A stretch of 24,252 nucleotides of DNA from the NCBI GenBank assembly GCA_039927975.1, contig JBDSTZ010000141.1:1-24252 (forward strand), read 5' to 3'. The notes beneath the pieces were generated by a model, which saw only the letters and a list, made by a program, of their open reading frames with translations, was not told where the DNA came from and did no database searches. This DNA is from JBDSTZ01 sp039927975 (lineage in GTDB: Bacteria > Pseudomonadota > Gammaproteobacteria > Burkholderiales > Burkholderiaceae_D). The position numbers and the translations under genes were made by a program. Positions 1 through 7,265 of this stretch are shown piece after piece; the stretch's first letter is position 1, and every line of letters begins with the position of its first letter.

Positions 1-650
1 TGACCAGCCAGCTGTTCTTCATGTACGCGACCATGCTGATCGCCGTGCCGACCGGCGTCAAAGTGTTCAACTGGGTCGCCACCATGTGGAAGGGCTCGAT
101 GACGTTTGAAACCCCGATGCTGTTCTCGGTCGGCTTCATCTTCGTGTTCACCATGGGTGGCTTCACCGGCCTGATCCTGGCGGTCACGCCGATCGACATC
201 CAGCTGCAGGACACCTACTACGTCGTGGCCCACTTCCACTACGTGCTGGTGGCAGGTTCCCTGTTCGCCCTGTTCGCCGGTTTCTACTACTGGTCGCCGA
301 AATGGACCGGCCACATGTACAACGAGACGATGGGCAAGATCCACTTCTGGGCTTCGCTGATCACCTTCAACATCACCTTCTTCCCGATGCACTTCCTCGG
401 GCTGGCAGGGATGCCGCGCCGCTACGCCGACTATTCGGCGCAGTTCACCGACTACAACGCGCTCGCCACCATCGGCGCCTTCGGTTTCGGTCTGTCGCAA
501 GTGTTCTTCCTGTTCGGCGTGATTCTGCCGACCATTCGCGGCGGCAAGAAAGCCGAAGCGAAGCCATGGGATGGCGCCGAAGGCCTGGAGTGGACCGTGC
601 CGAGCCCGGCTCCGTTCCACACCTTTGAAACGCCGCCGACGGTCAAGTAA
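1..650 (+). CDS. ctaD: Cytochrome c oxidase subunit I, C-terminal part (5' end outside window)
   Basis: Catalytic heme-copper subunit of an aa3-type cytochrome c oxidase in the inner membrane, which reduces O2 and pumps protons. Only the last ~216 residues are present; the reading frame is already open at the window edge (codons run from position 3). The HFHYVL segment with codons from 231 carries the paired histidines that ligate the two hemes, and the preceding TPIDIQLQDTYYVVA is typical of subunit I. At least five hydrophobic segments are visible, and the polar tail ends in PPTVK. The downstream oxidase subunit III and assembly genes on the same strand confirm the identity. The family is certain. 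The aa3 (cytochrome c) assignment rather than quinol oxidase rests on the cta neighbourhood. Confidence 0.97.
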   Translation, partial: TSQLFFMYATMLIAVPTGVKVFNWVATMWKGSMTFETPMLFSVGFIFVFTMGGFTGLILAVTPIDIQLQDTYYVVAHFHYVLVAGSLFALFAGFYYWSPKWTGHMYNETMGKIHFWASLITFNITFFPMHFLGLAGMPRRYADYSAQFTDYNALATIGAFGFGLSQVFFLFGVILPTIRGGKKAEAKPWDGAEGLEWTVPSPAPFHTFETPPTVK

Positions 651-659
651 TTTGCCGGC

Positions 660-678
660 GCGGGGTGTCCAACCCCGC
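660..678 (+). other. Hairpin in the spacer after ctaD
   Basis: A perfect 7-bp inverted repeat (GCGGGGT / ACCCCGC, 5-nt loop) lies 10 nt after the ctaD stop. No T-run follows, so it is not a classical intrinsic terminator. It may protect the 3' end of the ctaCD message or reduce read-through into the assembly genes. The remaining spacer to 784 shows no clear promoter. Confidence 0.45.
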
Positions 679-784
679 ACCTGGTCAAGCAGTTGAGCGA
701 TTAAGCAGGTCCAAGTAATTTCAGCAGTTGGCAGCACCGGACGCTGCGGCGAACGCGGCGTCCGATTTGAATCAGGTGGTCCGT

Positions 785-892
785 ATGTCCGAACCAAAGA
801 AGCCGAACAACCTGAAGACCGGCCTGATCCTGGCCGCGATCGCGGCGTTCTTCTTCGCCATGGTCTTCATCAAACGCATCTGGCTGACCTAA
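785..892 (+). CDS. Cytochrome oxidase small assembly protein (35 aa)
   Basis: A 35-residue single-pass membrane protein beginning MSEPKKPNN, followed by a hydrophobic stretch (about residues 11-31) and ending KRIWLT. An AGGTGG ribosome binding site (774-779) lies 5 nt before the ATG. The gene sits exactly between ctaD and ctaG, where Burkholderiales carry a tiny conserved protein annotated as cytochrome oxidase small assembly protein. The polar lysine-rich N-terminus, one membrane helix and short basic tail fit that family. Its biochemical job is not established; by position it probably helps maturation of subunit I. It is short enough to be missed by many gene finders. Confidence 0.85.
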   Translation: MSEPKKPNNLKTGLILAAIAAFFFAMVFIKRIWLT

Positions 893-901
893 AGGCAAGC
901 A

Positions 902-1459
902 ATGAGTTCCGAACCGACGGGCCGGCTGCGTTTGAATCGCAGCATGCTCGGCAAGCTGGTAGTGGTGGCGCTGTTGATGTTTGGCTTCGGCTACGCGCTG
1001 GTGCCGGTGTACCGCCAGATGTGCGAGGTGCTCGGCATTAACGTGCTGACCCAGGCCGACGGCACGGTGACGCGCCCGGCCAACACCCAGGTCGACAAGT
1101 CGCGCACCGTCACGGTGGTGCTCGACGGGAATGCGCAAGGCCCGTGGCGTTTCCGCCCGACCACGCGCAGCATCGATGTGCATCCGGGCGAACTGGCCAC
1201 CGTCATGTACGAGGTGGTCAACACGCAGGACCGCACAGTGCAGGCGCAGGCGATACCGAGTTACGCGCCGCAGTCGGCGATGCAGTTTTTTAAGAAGGTC
1301 GAGTGTTTCTGCTTCAAGCAGCAGACCATGAAACCGAAGGAAGCGCGGCAGATGCCGGTGGTGTTTTTTATCGATCCGGCCTTGCCGCGCCAGATAAACA
1401 ACATTACGCTGTCGTACACGTTTTTTGAAATTGGCGGCACCACGACGGCGTCGAAATGA
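902..1459 (+). CDS. ctaG: Cytochrome c oxidase assembly protein CtaG/Cox11
   Basis: Copper chaperone that delivers copper to the CuB site of oxidase subunit I. The 185-residue protein has a cytoplasmic N-terminus, one membrane anchor (about residues 17-37) and a periplasmic immunoglobulin-like copper domain. The hallmark CFCF motif is present (Cys135 and Cys137), and Cys41 follows the anchor, as expected for the family. The start at 902 has AAAGG (891-895) about 6 nt upstream. The stop overlaps the next gene by 4 nt (ATGA), suggesting coupled translation. Length and motifs are normal for bacterial Cox11. Confidence 0.96.
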   Translation: MSSEPTGRLRLNRSMLGKLVVVALLMFGFGYALVPVYRQMCEVLGINVLTQADGTVTRPANTQVDKSRTVTVVLDGNAQGPWRFRPTTRSIDVHPGELATVMYEVVNTQDRTVQAQAIPSYAPQSAMQFFKKVECFCFKQQTMKPKEARQMPVVFFIDPALPRQINNITLSYTFFEIGGTTTASK

Positions 1460-1710
1460 AACCGGAGAGCGCCATGGATGAACCGGAACGCAGCGACAAG
1501 CAGGGCGGGCCCGACGGGCGGCGCAATGCCTCGTTCGGCGCGACCATGAAGGCGGTGTGCTGGTCGTTCTTCGGCATCCGCAAGCGCAAGGATTACGAAA
1601 GCGATTCGGCCAACCTGAATCCGATCCACGTGATCATCGCCGCGCTGATCGGCGTGGCCGTGTTCATCGGCGTGCTCATCACGCTGGTGAAGGTGGCGGT
1701 GGCGCATTAG
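1456..1710 (+). CDS. DUF2970 family small membrane protein
   Basis: An 84-residue protein of the DUF2970 type, found in betaproteobacterial oxidase operons between ctaG and ctaE. The N-terminal third is polar. A FGIRKRKDYESD segment (about residues 39-50) precedes a single C-terminal membrane helix (about residues 57-80, rich in Val/Ile/Ala). It starts in a 4-nt ATGA overlap with ctaG; an alternative start is the Met at 1474. No catalytic motif is visible, and function is unknown. Its conserved position suggests an accessory role in oxidase assembly. Confidence 0.85.
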   Translation: MKPESAMDEPERSDKQGGPDGRRNASFGATMKAVCWSFFGIRKRKDYESDSANLNPIHVIIAALIGVAVFIGVLITLVKVAVAH

Positions 1711-1715
1711 CCGGC

Positions 1716-1785
1716 AAGACGAACGCAGCAAGACGAACGCAGCAGGACGAACGCAGCAAGACGAACGCAGCAGGACAATTGCAGG
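1716..1785. repeat. 14-bp tandem repeat before ctaE
   Basis: Four head-to-tail 14-bp units of consensus ARGACGAACGCAGC occupy 1716-1771, differing only A/G at the second base, with a fifth decayed unit to 1785. The array lies between the DUF2970 stop and the ctaE ribosome binding site. The unit length is not a multiple of three and no gene crosses it. Copy-number change would alter the ctaE leader length. Confidence 0.85.
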
Positions 1786-1851
1786 ACAGGCAGCAAGCAC
1801 CAACCGCAGCAGCAGAACTTGACCGCATACAGTTTGATTTAGGAGATGAAG

Positions 1852-2709
1852 ATGAGTGCACCACACGCCGCGCCGTATTATTTCGTGCCGGGTCCCTCCA
1901 AGTGGCCGCTGGCCGCCGGGCTGTCGCTGCTGGCGACCATGATCGGCGCCTCGGCCTGGGTCAACGACATTTCCTGGGGTCCTTTCCTCAATATCGCGGG
2001 CATCCTGTCGACCATCCTGGTGCTGTACTTCTGGTTCGGCGACTCGATCGCCGAATCCGAAGCCGGCCAGTACAACAAGCGGGTCGACGCGTCCTTCCGC
2101 TGGTCGATGAGCTGGTTCATCTTCTCCGAAGTCATGTTCTTCGGCGCCTTCTTCGGCGCGCTGTTCTATGCCCGTTCGATCACCATGCCGTGGCTGGGCG
2201 ACCTCGATCACAAGATCATCTGGCCCGACTTCGCCGCGCACTGGGGCAACATCGGCCCGGCCGGCACCATCGAGTCGTTCACCACGATGGGCCCGTTCCC
2301 GATTCCAACCATCAACACCGCGCTGCTGCTGACTTCGGGCGTGACGCTGACCATCGCCCACCACGCCCTGCGCGCCGGGCACCGCGCCAAGACCGCCATC
2401 TGGCTGTTCGCCACCATCCTGCTGGGCGCCGTGTTCATGGGCTTCCAGGCTTACGAATACATGCACGCCTACAGCGAGCTGAACCTGAAGCTGACCTCCG
2501 GCATCTACGGTTCGACCTTCTTCATGCTGACCGGCTTCCACGGCTTCCACGTGACGATGGGCGCGATCATGCTGTCCGTGGTACTGTACCGCGTGCTCAA
2601 GGGCCACTTCACGGCCGACCACCACTTCGGCTTCGAAGGCGCGGCCTGGTACTGGCACTTCGTCGACGTCGTCTGGCTCGGCCTGTACATCGTGGTCTAC
2701 TGGCTGTAA
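1852..2709 (+). CDS. ctaE: Cytochrome c oxidase subunit III
   Basis: Integral membrane subunit of the aa3 oxidase; in this family it stabilises subunit I and supports proton uptake. The protein of 285 residues begins MSAPHAAPYYFVPGPSKWP, typical of subunit III, and shows seven hydrophobic segments, including WFIFSEVMFFGAFFGALF with the conserved Glu. It ends WYWHFVDVVWLGLYIVVYWL, the diagnostic C-terminus. The start at 1852 is preferred over an ATG at 1846 because AGGAG (1841-1845) directly abuts the 1846 codon but is 6 nt from 1852. A strong terminator follows. Confidence 0.97.
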   Translation: MSAPHAAPYYFVPGPSKWPLAAGLSLLATMIGASAWVNDISWGPFLNIAGILSTILVLYFWFGDSIAESEAGQYNKRVDASFRWSMSWFIFSEVMFFGAFFGALFYARSITMPWLGDLDHKIIWPDFAAHWGNIGPAGTIESFTTMGPFPIPTINTALLLTSGVTLTIAHHALRAGHRAKTAIWLFATILLGAVFMGFQAYEYMHAYSELNLKLTSGIYGSTFFMLTGFHGFHVTMGAIMLSVVLYRVLKGHFTADHHFGFEGAAWYWHFVDVVWLGLYIVVYWL

Positions 2710-2740
2710 TTGCCGCGGCGCCCGAGCGGCGCCGTGCACG

Positions 2741-2780
2741 AAAAAGCCGCACGCGGGATAATCCCGGGTGCGGCTTTTTT
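2741..2780. terminator. Bidirectional intrinsic terminator after ctaE
   Basis: Long inverted repeat: AAAAAGCCGCAC at the left, GTGCGGCTTTTTT at the right, with an inner CGGGA/TCCCG extension around a TAA loop and one mismatch. It has a T-run to the right and an A-run to the left, so it can stop both ctaE transcription and the convergent DUF2909 gene. Confidence 0.93.
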
Positions 2781-2816
2781 CACGAAGGCGGGCCGAATAA
2801 TCGGCATGCCGGCGCA

Positions 2817-2849
2817 GTGCCGGTGAAGTGCCGGTGTGATGACGGTGCG
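2817..2849. repeat. 11-bp degenerate tandem repeat
   Basis: Three consecutive 11-bp units (GTGCCGGTGAA, GTGCCGGTGTG, ATGACGGTGCG) lie in the short gap between the terminator and the 3' end of the minus-strand DUF2909 gene. Confidence 0.6.
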
Positions 2850-2853
2850 CCGG

Positions 2854-3054
2854 TCAGCGCAGCCCGGTCGGCGCGATCCAGCCCATCTTGTAGGCGCCCA
2901 GCAGCAACAGGAAGAGAGTGACCGACAGCCCGACCCGCATCGCCAGCGCCTGCACGGTGCGGTTGCTCTTGCCCTTGTCGCGCATCAGGAAAAACAGGGC
3001 CGAGCCGAGGCTGGCGAGAATCAGGATAAATGCGATGGCGACGATGATTTTCAT
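2854..3054 (-). CDS. Twin transmembrane protein (DUF2909)
   Basis: A 66-residue protein with two hydrophobic helices (about residues 3-22 and 42-60) separated by a basic loop containing MRDKGKSNRTVQALAMR. This matches the twin-transmembrane DUF2909 family, found next to SURF1 in betaproteobacterial oxidase clusters but on the opposite strand, as here. Function is unknown. The N-terminus is MKIIVAIAFILILAS. A TACAAT hexamer on the minus strand (3090-3095) could be the -10 of its promoter, with no good -35. It converges on ctaE with the shared terminator between them. Confidence 0.85.
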   Translation of the reverse strand: MKIIVAIAFILILASLGSALFFLMRDKGKSNRTVQALAMRVGLSVTLFLLLLGAYKMGWIAPTGLR

Positions 3055-3095
3055 GGCGGAGTGGTTTTGACAAGATCGGACAAGGCACCATTGTA

Positions 3096-3824
3096 ATGCT
3101 TAAGCGCTTCCGTTTTCGGCTGATACCCTTTATCGCCACCGTGCTGCTGGTCGCGCTCGGCATCGCGCTGGGCCAGTGGCAAACCCGCCGCGCCCACGAA
3201 AAGCTCGACTTGCAGGCGCGGCTGACGGCGCGCGCCGCCGACGCCCCGCTGACGCTGGGCGCGGCGCCCACGCCGGCCGAGCCGCTCGAATTTCGCCGGG
3301 TGACGGTGCACGGCCAGTTCGTCGCCGGCTGGCCTGTGTGGCTGAGCAACCGGCCGATGGACGGGCGCGCCGGCTTCTACCTGATGATGCCGTTCCGCAT
3401 CGCCGATTCGAATATGCACGTGCTGGTGGCGCGCGGCTGGCTGCCGCGCAACGTGGCCGAGGCCACCCGCCTGCCGCCGTATTCCACCCCGGCAGGCGAC
3501 GTCACCATCGAAGGCATCGTCAAGCGCAGCGCCGGCCACATTATGCAATTGGGCACGGCGACGCCGGTCGCGCCCAACGCCATCGTGCAAAACCTCGACG
3601 TGGCGCAAGTGGCGACGGCCAGCGGCCTGCGCCTGCAACCGTTCCTGATCGAACAGACCGGGCCGGCGATCGCCGGCGAACCGTTCGTGCGCGACTGGCC
3701 GGCGCCCGCGCTCGGTGTCGAGAAGCATCAGGGCTACGCCTTTCAATGGTACGCGCTGGCAGTGATGGCGCTCCTTTTTTTCGTGATTACAGGATTTCGA
3801 CGTGGAACCAAACAAAGCAACTGA
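3096..3824 (+). CDS. SURF1 family oxidase assembly protein
   Basis: A 242-residue SURF1/Shy1 homologue, a membrane protein that aids heme A insertion into oxidase subunit I. It has the family layout: one N-terminal helix (about residues 10-29, ending GIALGQWQTRRAHEK), a large periplasmic domain with LSNRPMDGRAGFYLMMPF and VLVARGWLPRN (both recognisable SURF1 segments), and one C-terminal helix (about 222-238) ending FRRGTKQSN. It overlaps the next gene by 23 nt. The ATG at 3096 has only a distant AAGG (3082-3085). It diverges from the DUF2909 gene. Confidence 0.95.
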   Translation: MLKRFRFRLIPFIATVLLVALGIALGQWQTRRAHEKLDLQARLTARAADAPLTLGAAPTPAEPLEFRRVTVHGQFVAGWPVWLSNRPMDGRAGFYLMMPFRIADSNMHVLVARGWLPRNVAEATRLPPYSTPAGDVTIEGIVKRSAGHIMQLGTATPVAPNAIVQNLDVAQVATASGLRLQPFLIEQTGPAIAGEPFVRDWPAPALGVEKHQGYAFQWYALAVMALLFFVITGFRRGTKQSN

Positions 3825-4533
3825 TCAAGCAAGCGCGCAAGCAGGCGGGCCGGCAAGCGGGCTAGCAAGCGGGCTAGCAAGCGGGCCGGCAAACGGGCCG
3901 GCCAACACCACGCCCCCGCCGCCAGTGAACCGGAACAGCGCCCGCTGGAAGCTGCTGCTGGTGCTGTTCGTCTGCGCCTCGCCGCTGATTTTTTCCTACC
4001 TCGCTTATTACGTCATCAAGCCGACCGGGCGCACCAATTACGGCGCCCTGATCGACCCGCGCGCCTATCCGATCCCGCCCATGGCCAGCACCGCGCTCGA
4101 CGGCAAGCCGCAGGGACTCGACGCCTGGAAGGGCAAGTGGATCATGCTCAAGGTCGGCGCCAGCGATTGCGCGCAAGCCTGCCGCGAGCAATTGTTCGCC
4201 ATGCGCCAGCTGCGCCTGATGCAGGGCAAGGACATGGAGCGCATCGAGCGCGTCTGGCTGGTGACCGACGCCGAGCCGTTGTCGACCCTGGTGATGCGCG
4301 AATCGGACGGCACCCGCCTGCTGCGCGCGCCAGCCGACGCGGTGGCCAAGTGGCTGCCGGTCGATGCCGGCGACCGCCAGGACAGCCACATCTACCTGAT
4401 CGACCCGCTCGGCAACCTGATGATGCGCTTCCCGGCCTTGCCGCCGAACCCCAGCGACGAGGCGCGCCGCGAGCACCACAACAAGATCAAGAAGGACCTC
4501 GCCAAGCTGCTCAAAGCCTCGGCGATCGGTTAG
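3802..4533 (+). CDS. Sco-like/thioredoxin-fold membrane protein of the oxidase cluster
   Basis: A 243-residue protein with a low-complexity Ala/Ser/Gly/Pro N-terminus (residues ~8-40), one membrane helix (about 50-71) and a periplasmic domain. The line WKGKWIMLKVGASDCAQACREQ contains a CxxxC pair (Cys123, Cys127), placed like the copper-binding or redox pair of Sco/thioredoxin-fold proteins. DSHIYLIDPLGN around residue 194 resembles the Sco strand, but the His (196) is nearer the Asp than in true Sco. GTG start at 3802 with AGGA at 3791-3794. Probably a copper or thiol accessory for oxidase CuA assembly; a true Sco is encoded separately at 6635. Confidence 0.75.
   Translation: MEPNKATDQASAQAGGPASGLASGLASGPANGPANTTPPPPVNRNSARWKLLLVLFVCASPLIFSYLAYYVIKPTGRTNYGALIDPRAYPIPPMASTALDGKPQGLDAWKGKWIMLKVGASDCAQACREQLFAMRQLRLMQGKDMERIERVWLVTDAEPLSTLVMRESDGTRLLRAPADAVAKWLPVDAGDRQDSHIYLIDPLGNLMMRFPALPPNPSDEARREHHNKIKKDLAKLLKASAIG
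3841..3900 (+). repeat. In-frame 12-bp tandem repeat in the Sco-like gene
   Basis: Five 12-bp units of consensus GCAAGCGGGCYR run from 3841 to 3900, inside the Sco-like coding region and before its membrane helix. Being 12 bp, gain or loss preserves the frame and changes a flexible Ala-Ser-Gly-Leu/Pro linker on the cytoplasmic side. Confidence 0.85.
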
Positions 4534-4539
4534 GCGGCC

Positions 4540-5709
4540 ATGCAAGCCTCGTCCCTGGTGCAACTGGGCGTGACCGGCCTGCTGGTGGCGAGCGTGCCGC
4601 TGTCGCTGGTCTGGATGTCGTCCGATCCCAATAAATACCGCAAGCTGGTGTGGCTGGCGGTGTTCCTCACCTTCGACCTGATTGTGTTCGGCGCCTTCAC
4701 CCGCCTGACCGATTCCGGCCTCGGCTGCCCGGACTGGCCGGGCTGCTACGGCCTGGCCAATCCCTTCCTGGCCCATGAGCAGATCAGCGCGGCCGAAGCC
4801 TTGCTGCCGAGCGGACCGGTGACGGTGGTGAAAGCCTGGATCGAGATGATCCACCGCTACCTGGCGATGGGAATCGGCGTGCTGATCATGGCGCTGATGG
4901 TCAAATCCTGGTTGGCTTCGAGCAAGGAGCGTGGCGCCGCCTACGCGCCGCCCTTGCCGACCGCGCTATTTCTGTTTGTCTGCCTGCAAGGCGCGTTCGG
5001 CGCCTGGACCGTGACGATGAAGCTGCAACCGGTGATCGTCACCACCCACCTGCTGCTGGGCATGGGCTTGCTGGCCCTGCTGACCTGGATGGGCGGGCGC
5101 CAGGATTATTTGACCTTGCCGCGCCAGCCGCTCATGCGCGACGCCGCGCCGGGCGGCATGCGCGCGCTGGCCATCGCCTCCGGGCTGGTGCTGCTGCTGC
5201 AGATCGCGTTGGGCGGCTGGGTCAGCACCAATTACGCCACCATGGCCTGCAGCGAATTTCCGCTGTGCGGCGGCACGCTCGTGCCGGAGATGGACGTTGG
5301 CCACGGCTTCACGCTGTGGCGCGAACTGGGCAAGACGGCCGCCGGCCACTATCTGCCGTTCTCGGCGCTGGTGGCGATCCACTGGGTGCACCGCAACTTC
5401 GCCCTGGTGGTGGTGGCGGTACTGGGCGCGACCGCCTGGCGCGCCTGGTCCCATCCCGCGCTGCGCCCGACCGCGCGCAAGATCGCGCTGGTGCTGGCCG
5501 TCCAGGCCGCCAGCGGCATCGCCACCGTGTATTTCAGCTTCCCGCTCGCCATTGCTGTGCTTCATAACGCCGGCGCTGCGCTGCTGGTCCTGCTGGTGAC
5601 CATGTTAAACTACCGGATTCAGTATCAAACCGCACAGAATCAGGCGGCGACCGATCAGGCCGCGAAAGCAGCGGCCGCGTCCGCGTCGCACGCCCGACAC
5701 CCCCAATGA
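4540..5709 (+). CDS. ctaA: Heme A synthase (COX15/CtaA)
   Basis: Inner-membrane enzyme that oxidises the methyl group of heme O to the formyl of heme A. The 389-residue protein shows eight hydrophobic segments in two four-helix halves. The expected heme-ligand histidines appear as MIHRYLAMG (His105), VTTHLLLG (His170), AIHWVHRNFA (His281/His284) and VLHNAGAA (His342). Cysteine pairs occur in LGCPDWPGCYG (63, 69) and ACSEFPLC (237, 243), as in the family. The gene begins 6 nt after the Sco-like stop and overlaps ctaB by 4 nt, fitting the heme O to heme A pathway order. Confidence 0.96.
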   Translation: MQASSLVQLGVTGLLVASVPLSLVWMSSDPNKYRKLVWLAVFLTFDLIVFGAFTRLTDSGLGCPDWPGCYGLANPFLAHEQISAAEALLPSGPVTVVKAWIEMIHRYLAMGIGVLIMALMVKSWLASSKERGAAYAPPLPTALFLFVCLQGAFGAWTVTMKLQPVIVTTHLLLGMGLLALLTWMGGRQDYLTLPRQPLMRDAAPGGMRALAIASGLVLLLQIALGGWVSTNYATMACSEFPLCGGTLVPEMDVGHGFTLWRELGKTAAGHYLPFSALVAIHWVHRNFALVVVAVLGATAWRAWSHPALRPTARKIALVLAVQAASGIATVYFSFPLAIAVLHNAGAALLVLLVTMLNYRIQYQTAQNQAATDQAAKAAAASASHARHPQ

Positions 5710-6638
5710 CCACGCACACCGCCACCGACAAGCCACACAAGCCGCACGAGCCGAACAAGCCGCTCAAGCCCGGCAACCGCATCGCCCAATACTGGTCGCT
5801 GACCAAGCCGCGCGTGACCCAGCTGGCGGTGTTCTGCGCCGTGATCGGCATGTTCCTTGCCACCGACGCGCTGCCGCGCTGGCAAGTGGTGGTCGCCGCC
5901 ACCATCGGCATCTGGCTGCTGGCAGGCGCCGCCTTCGCCGTCAACTGTCTGGTCGAGGGCGAAATCGACGCGCGCATGGCGCGCACCGCGCGGCGCGCCA
6001 CCGCCAACGGCGAGCTGACCAAGACCGAGACGCTGATCTTCTCCAGCATCATCGGCGGCCTCGGCATGTGGGTGCTGTACGCGCTGGTCAACCCGCTCAC
6101 CATGTGGATGACCTTCGTCACCTTCGTCGGCTACGCCGTGATCTACACCATGATCCTGAAACCGGCCACGCCGCAGAACATCGTCATCGGCGGGCTGTCG
6201 GGCGCGATGCCGCCGGCGCTCGGCTGGGCCGCGGTCGCCAACGAGCTGCCGATGCAAGCCTGGCTGCTGGTGCTGATTATTTTTGTCTGGACCCCGCCGC
6301 ACTTCTGGGCGCTGGCCATGTACCGGCGCGACGACTACGCCAGGTCCGGCCTGCCGATGCTGCCGGTCACCCACGGCATGATGTTTACCGGCTTCCACGT
6401 CTGGCTGTACTCGATCATCCTGGCCGCCACCACCATGCTGCCGTTCGCCGTCGGCATGAGCGGCCTGATCTACCTGGCCTCGGCGGTCGCGCTCAACATC
6501 GTGTTCCTGTGGCATGGCTGGCGCGTGTACCGCCATTACAGCGACCTCATCGCGCGCAAAGCCTTCACCTGGTCGATCATCTACCTGTCGCTGCTGTTCG
6601 CCGCCTTGCTGGTCGACCACTACTTCAAATTCACATGA
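5706..6638 (+). CDS. ctaB: Protoheme IX farnesyltransferase (heme O synthase)
   Basis: UbiA-superfamily membrane enzyme that transfers the farnesyl group from farnesyl diphosphate to protoheme IX, making heme O for CtaA. The 310-residue protein has a polar N-terminus and multiple membrane helices. Its first acidic motif is NCLVEGEIDARMARTARRA (Asn/Glu/Asp replacing the NxxxDxxxD form, usual in betaproteobacteria). The second conserved region is YTMILKPATPQNIVIGGLSG followed by AMPPALGW, with WTPPHFWALA downstream. It overlaps ctaA and sco by 4 nt on each side. Confidence 0.96.
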   Translation: MTTHTATDKPHKPHEPNKPLKPGNRIAQYWSLTKPRVTQLAVFCAVIGMFLATDALPRWQVVVAATIGIWLLAGAAFAVNCLVEGEIDARMARTARRATANGELTKTETLIFSSIIGGLGMWVLYALVNPLTMWMTFVTFVGYAVIYTMILKPATPQNIVIGGLSGAMPPALGWAAVANELPMQAWLLVLIIFVWTPPHFWALAMYRRDDYARSGLPMLPVTHGMMFTGFHVWLYSIILAATTMLPFAVGMSGLIYLASAVALNIVFLWHGWRVYRHYSDLIARKAFTWSIIYLSLLFAALLVDHYFKFT

Positions 6639-7231
6639 TGAGCTTCCTGAAACGCCTGCTGCCGCTGGTCGCGCTGAGCCTGTCGCTCGGCGCCTGCAAC
6701 CAGTTGCTCGACAAACCGGCCAGCTTCGAGAACACCGACATCACCGGCGCGCCCTACGCGCATAACTTCGCCCTGACCGACCACACCGGCAAGCCGCGCA
6801 CCCTGGCCGATTTTCGCGGCAAGGTGGTGGTCATGTTCTTCGGCTATACCCAGTGCCCCGACGTCTGCCCGACCACCATGGTCGAGATGGCCAACGTGAT
6901 GAAGGAACTCGGACCGCAGGCCGATCAGGTGCAGGTGCTGTTCGTCACCGTCGACCCCGAGCGCGACACCCAGGCCCTGCTGGCCGAGTACGTGCCGGCC
7001 TTCGACAAGCGCTTCATCGGCCTGTACGGCGACGCCGCCGCCACCGCCGCCGTGGCCAGGGACTTCAAGGTTTTCTACGCCAAGGTTTCCGGCAAGGAGC
7101 CGGGAAGCTATTCGATGGACCACACGGCCGGCAGCTATGTCTTCGACCGCACCGGCAAAGTGCGCCTGTTCCTGCGCCACGGACAGGGCACGGCGCCAAT
7201 CGTGCACGACCTGAAGCAACTGCTGCACTAA
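6635..7231 (+). CDS. SCO1/SenC family copper chaperone lipoprotein
   Basis: Periplasmic thioredoxin-fold protein that loads copper into the CuA site of oxidase subunit II. The 198-residue protein begins with a lipoprotein-type signal (LSLGAC, Cys21 predicted lipidated). The copper site is complete: FFGYTQCPDVCPTTM gives Cys74 and Cys78, and SMDHTAGSYVFD gives His163. FVTVDPERD is also typical. It starts at 6635 in a 4-nt overlap with ctaB; a second ATG follows immediately at 6638. It closes the oxidase assembly series. Confidence 0.95.
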   Translation: MMSFLKRLLPLVALSLSLGACNQLLDKPASFENTDITGAPYAHNFALTDHTGKPRTLADFRGKVVVMFFGYTQCPDVCPTTMVEMANVMKELGPQADQVQVLFVTVDPERDTQALLAEYVPAFDKRFIGLYGDAAATAAVARDFKVFYAKVSGKEPGSYSMDHTAGSYVFDRTGKVRLFLRHGQGTAPIVHDLKQLLH

Positions 7232-7265
7232 ACTGATGGCGAACGGATAACAGCGCGAGCACGCG

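Noticed and set aside
1261..2739. 492-codon open frame on the minus strand through ctaG-ctaE
   Set aside because: It is antisense to well-recognised oxidase genes and has low-complexity Arg/His/Gln-rich content typical of a GC-rich shadow frame. Similar long antisense frames at 7065-9083 and 22026-23465 were rejected for the same reason.
3067..3096. TTGACA with TTGTAA as a SURF1 promoter
   Set aside because: The -10 would overlap the SURF1 start codon, so transcription would begin inside the gene. TACAAT read on the minus strand fits the DUF2909 gene better.
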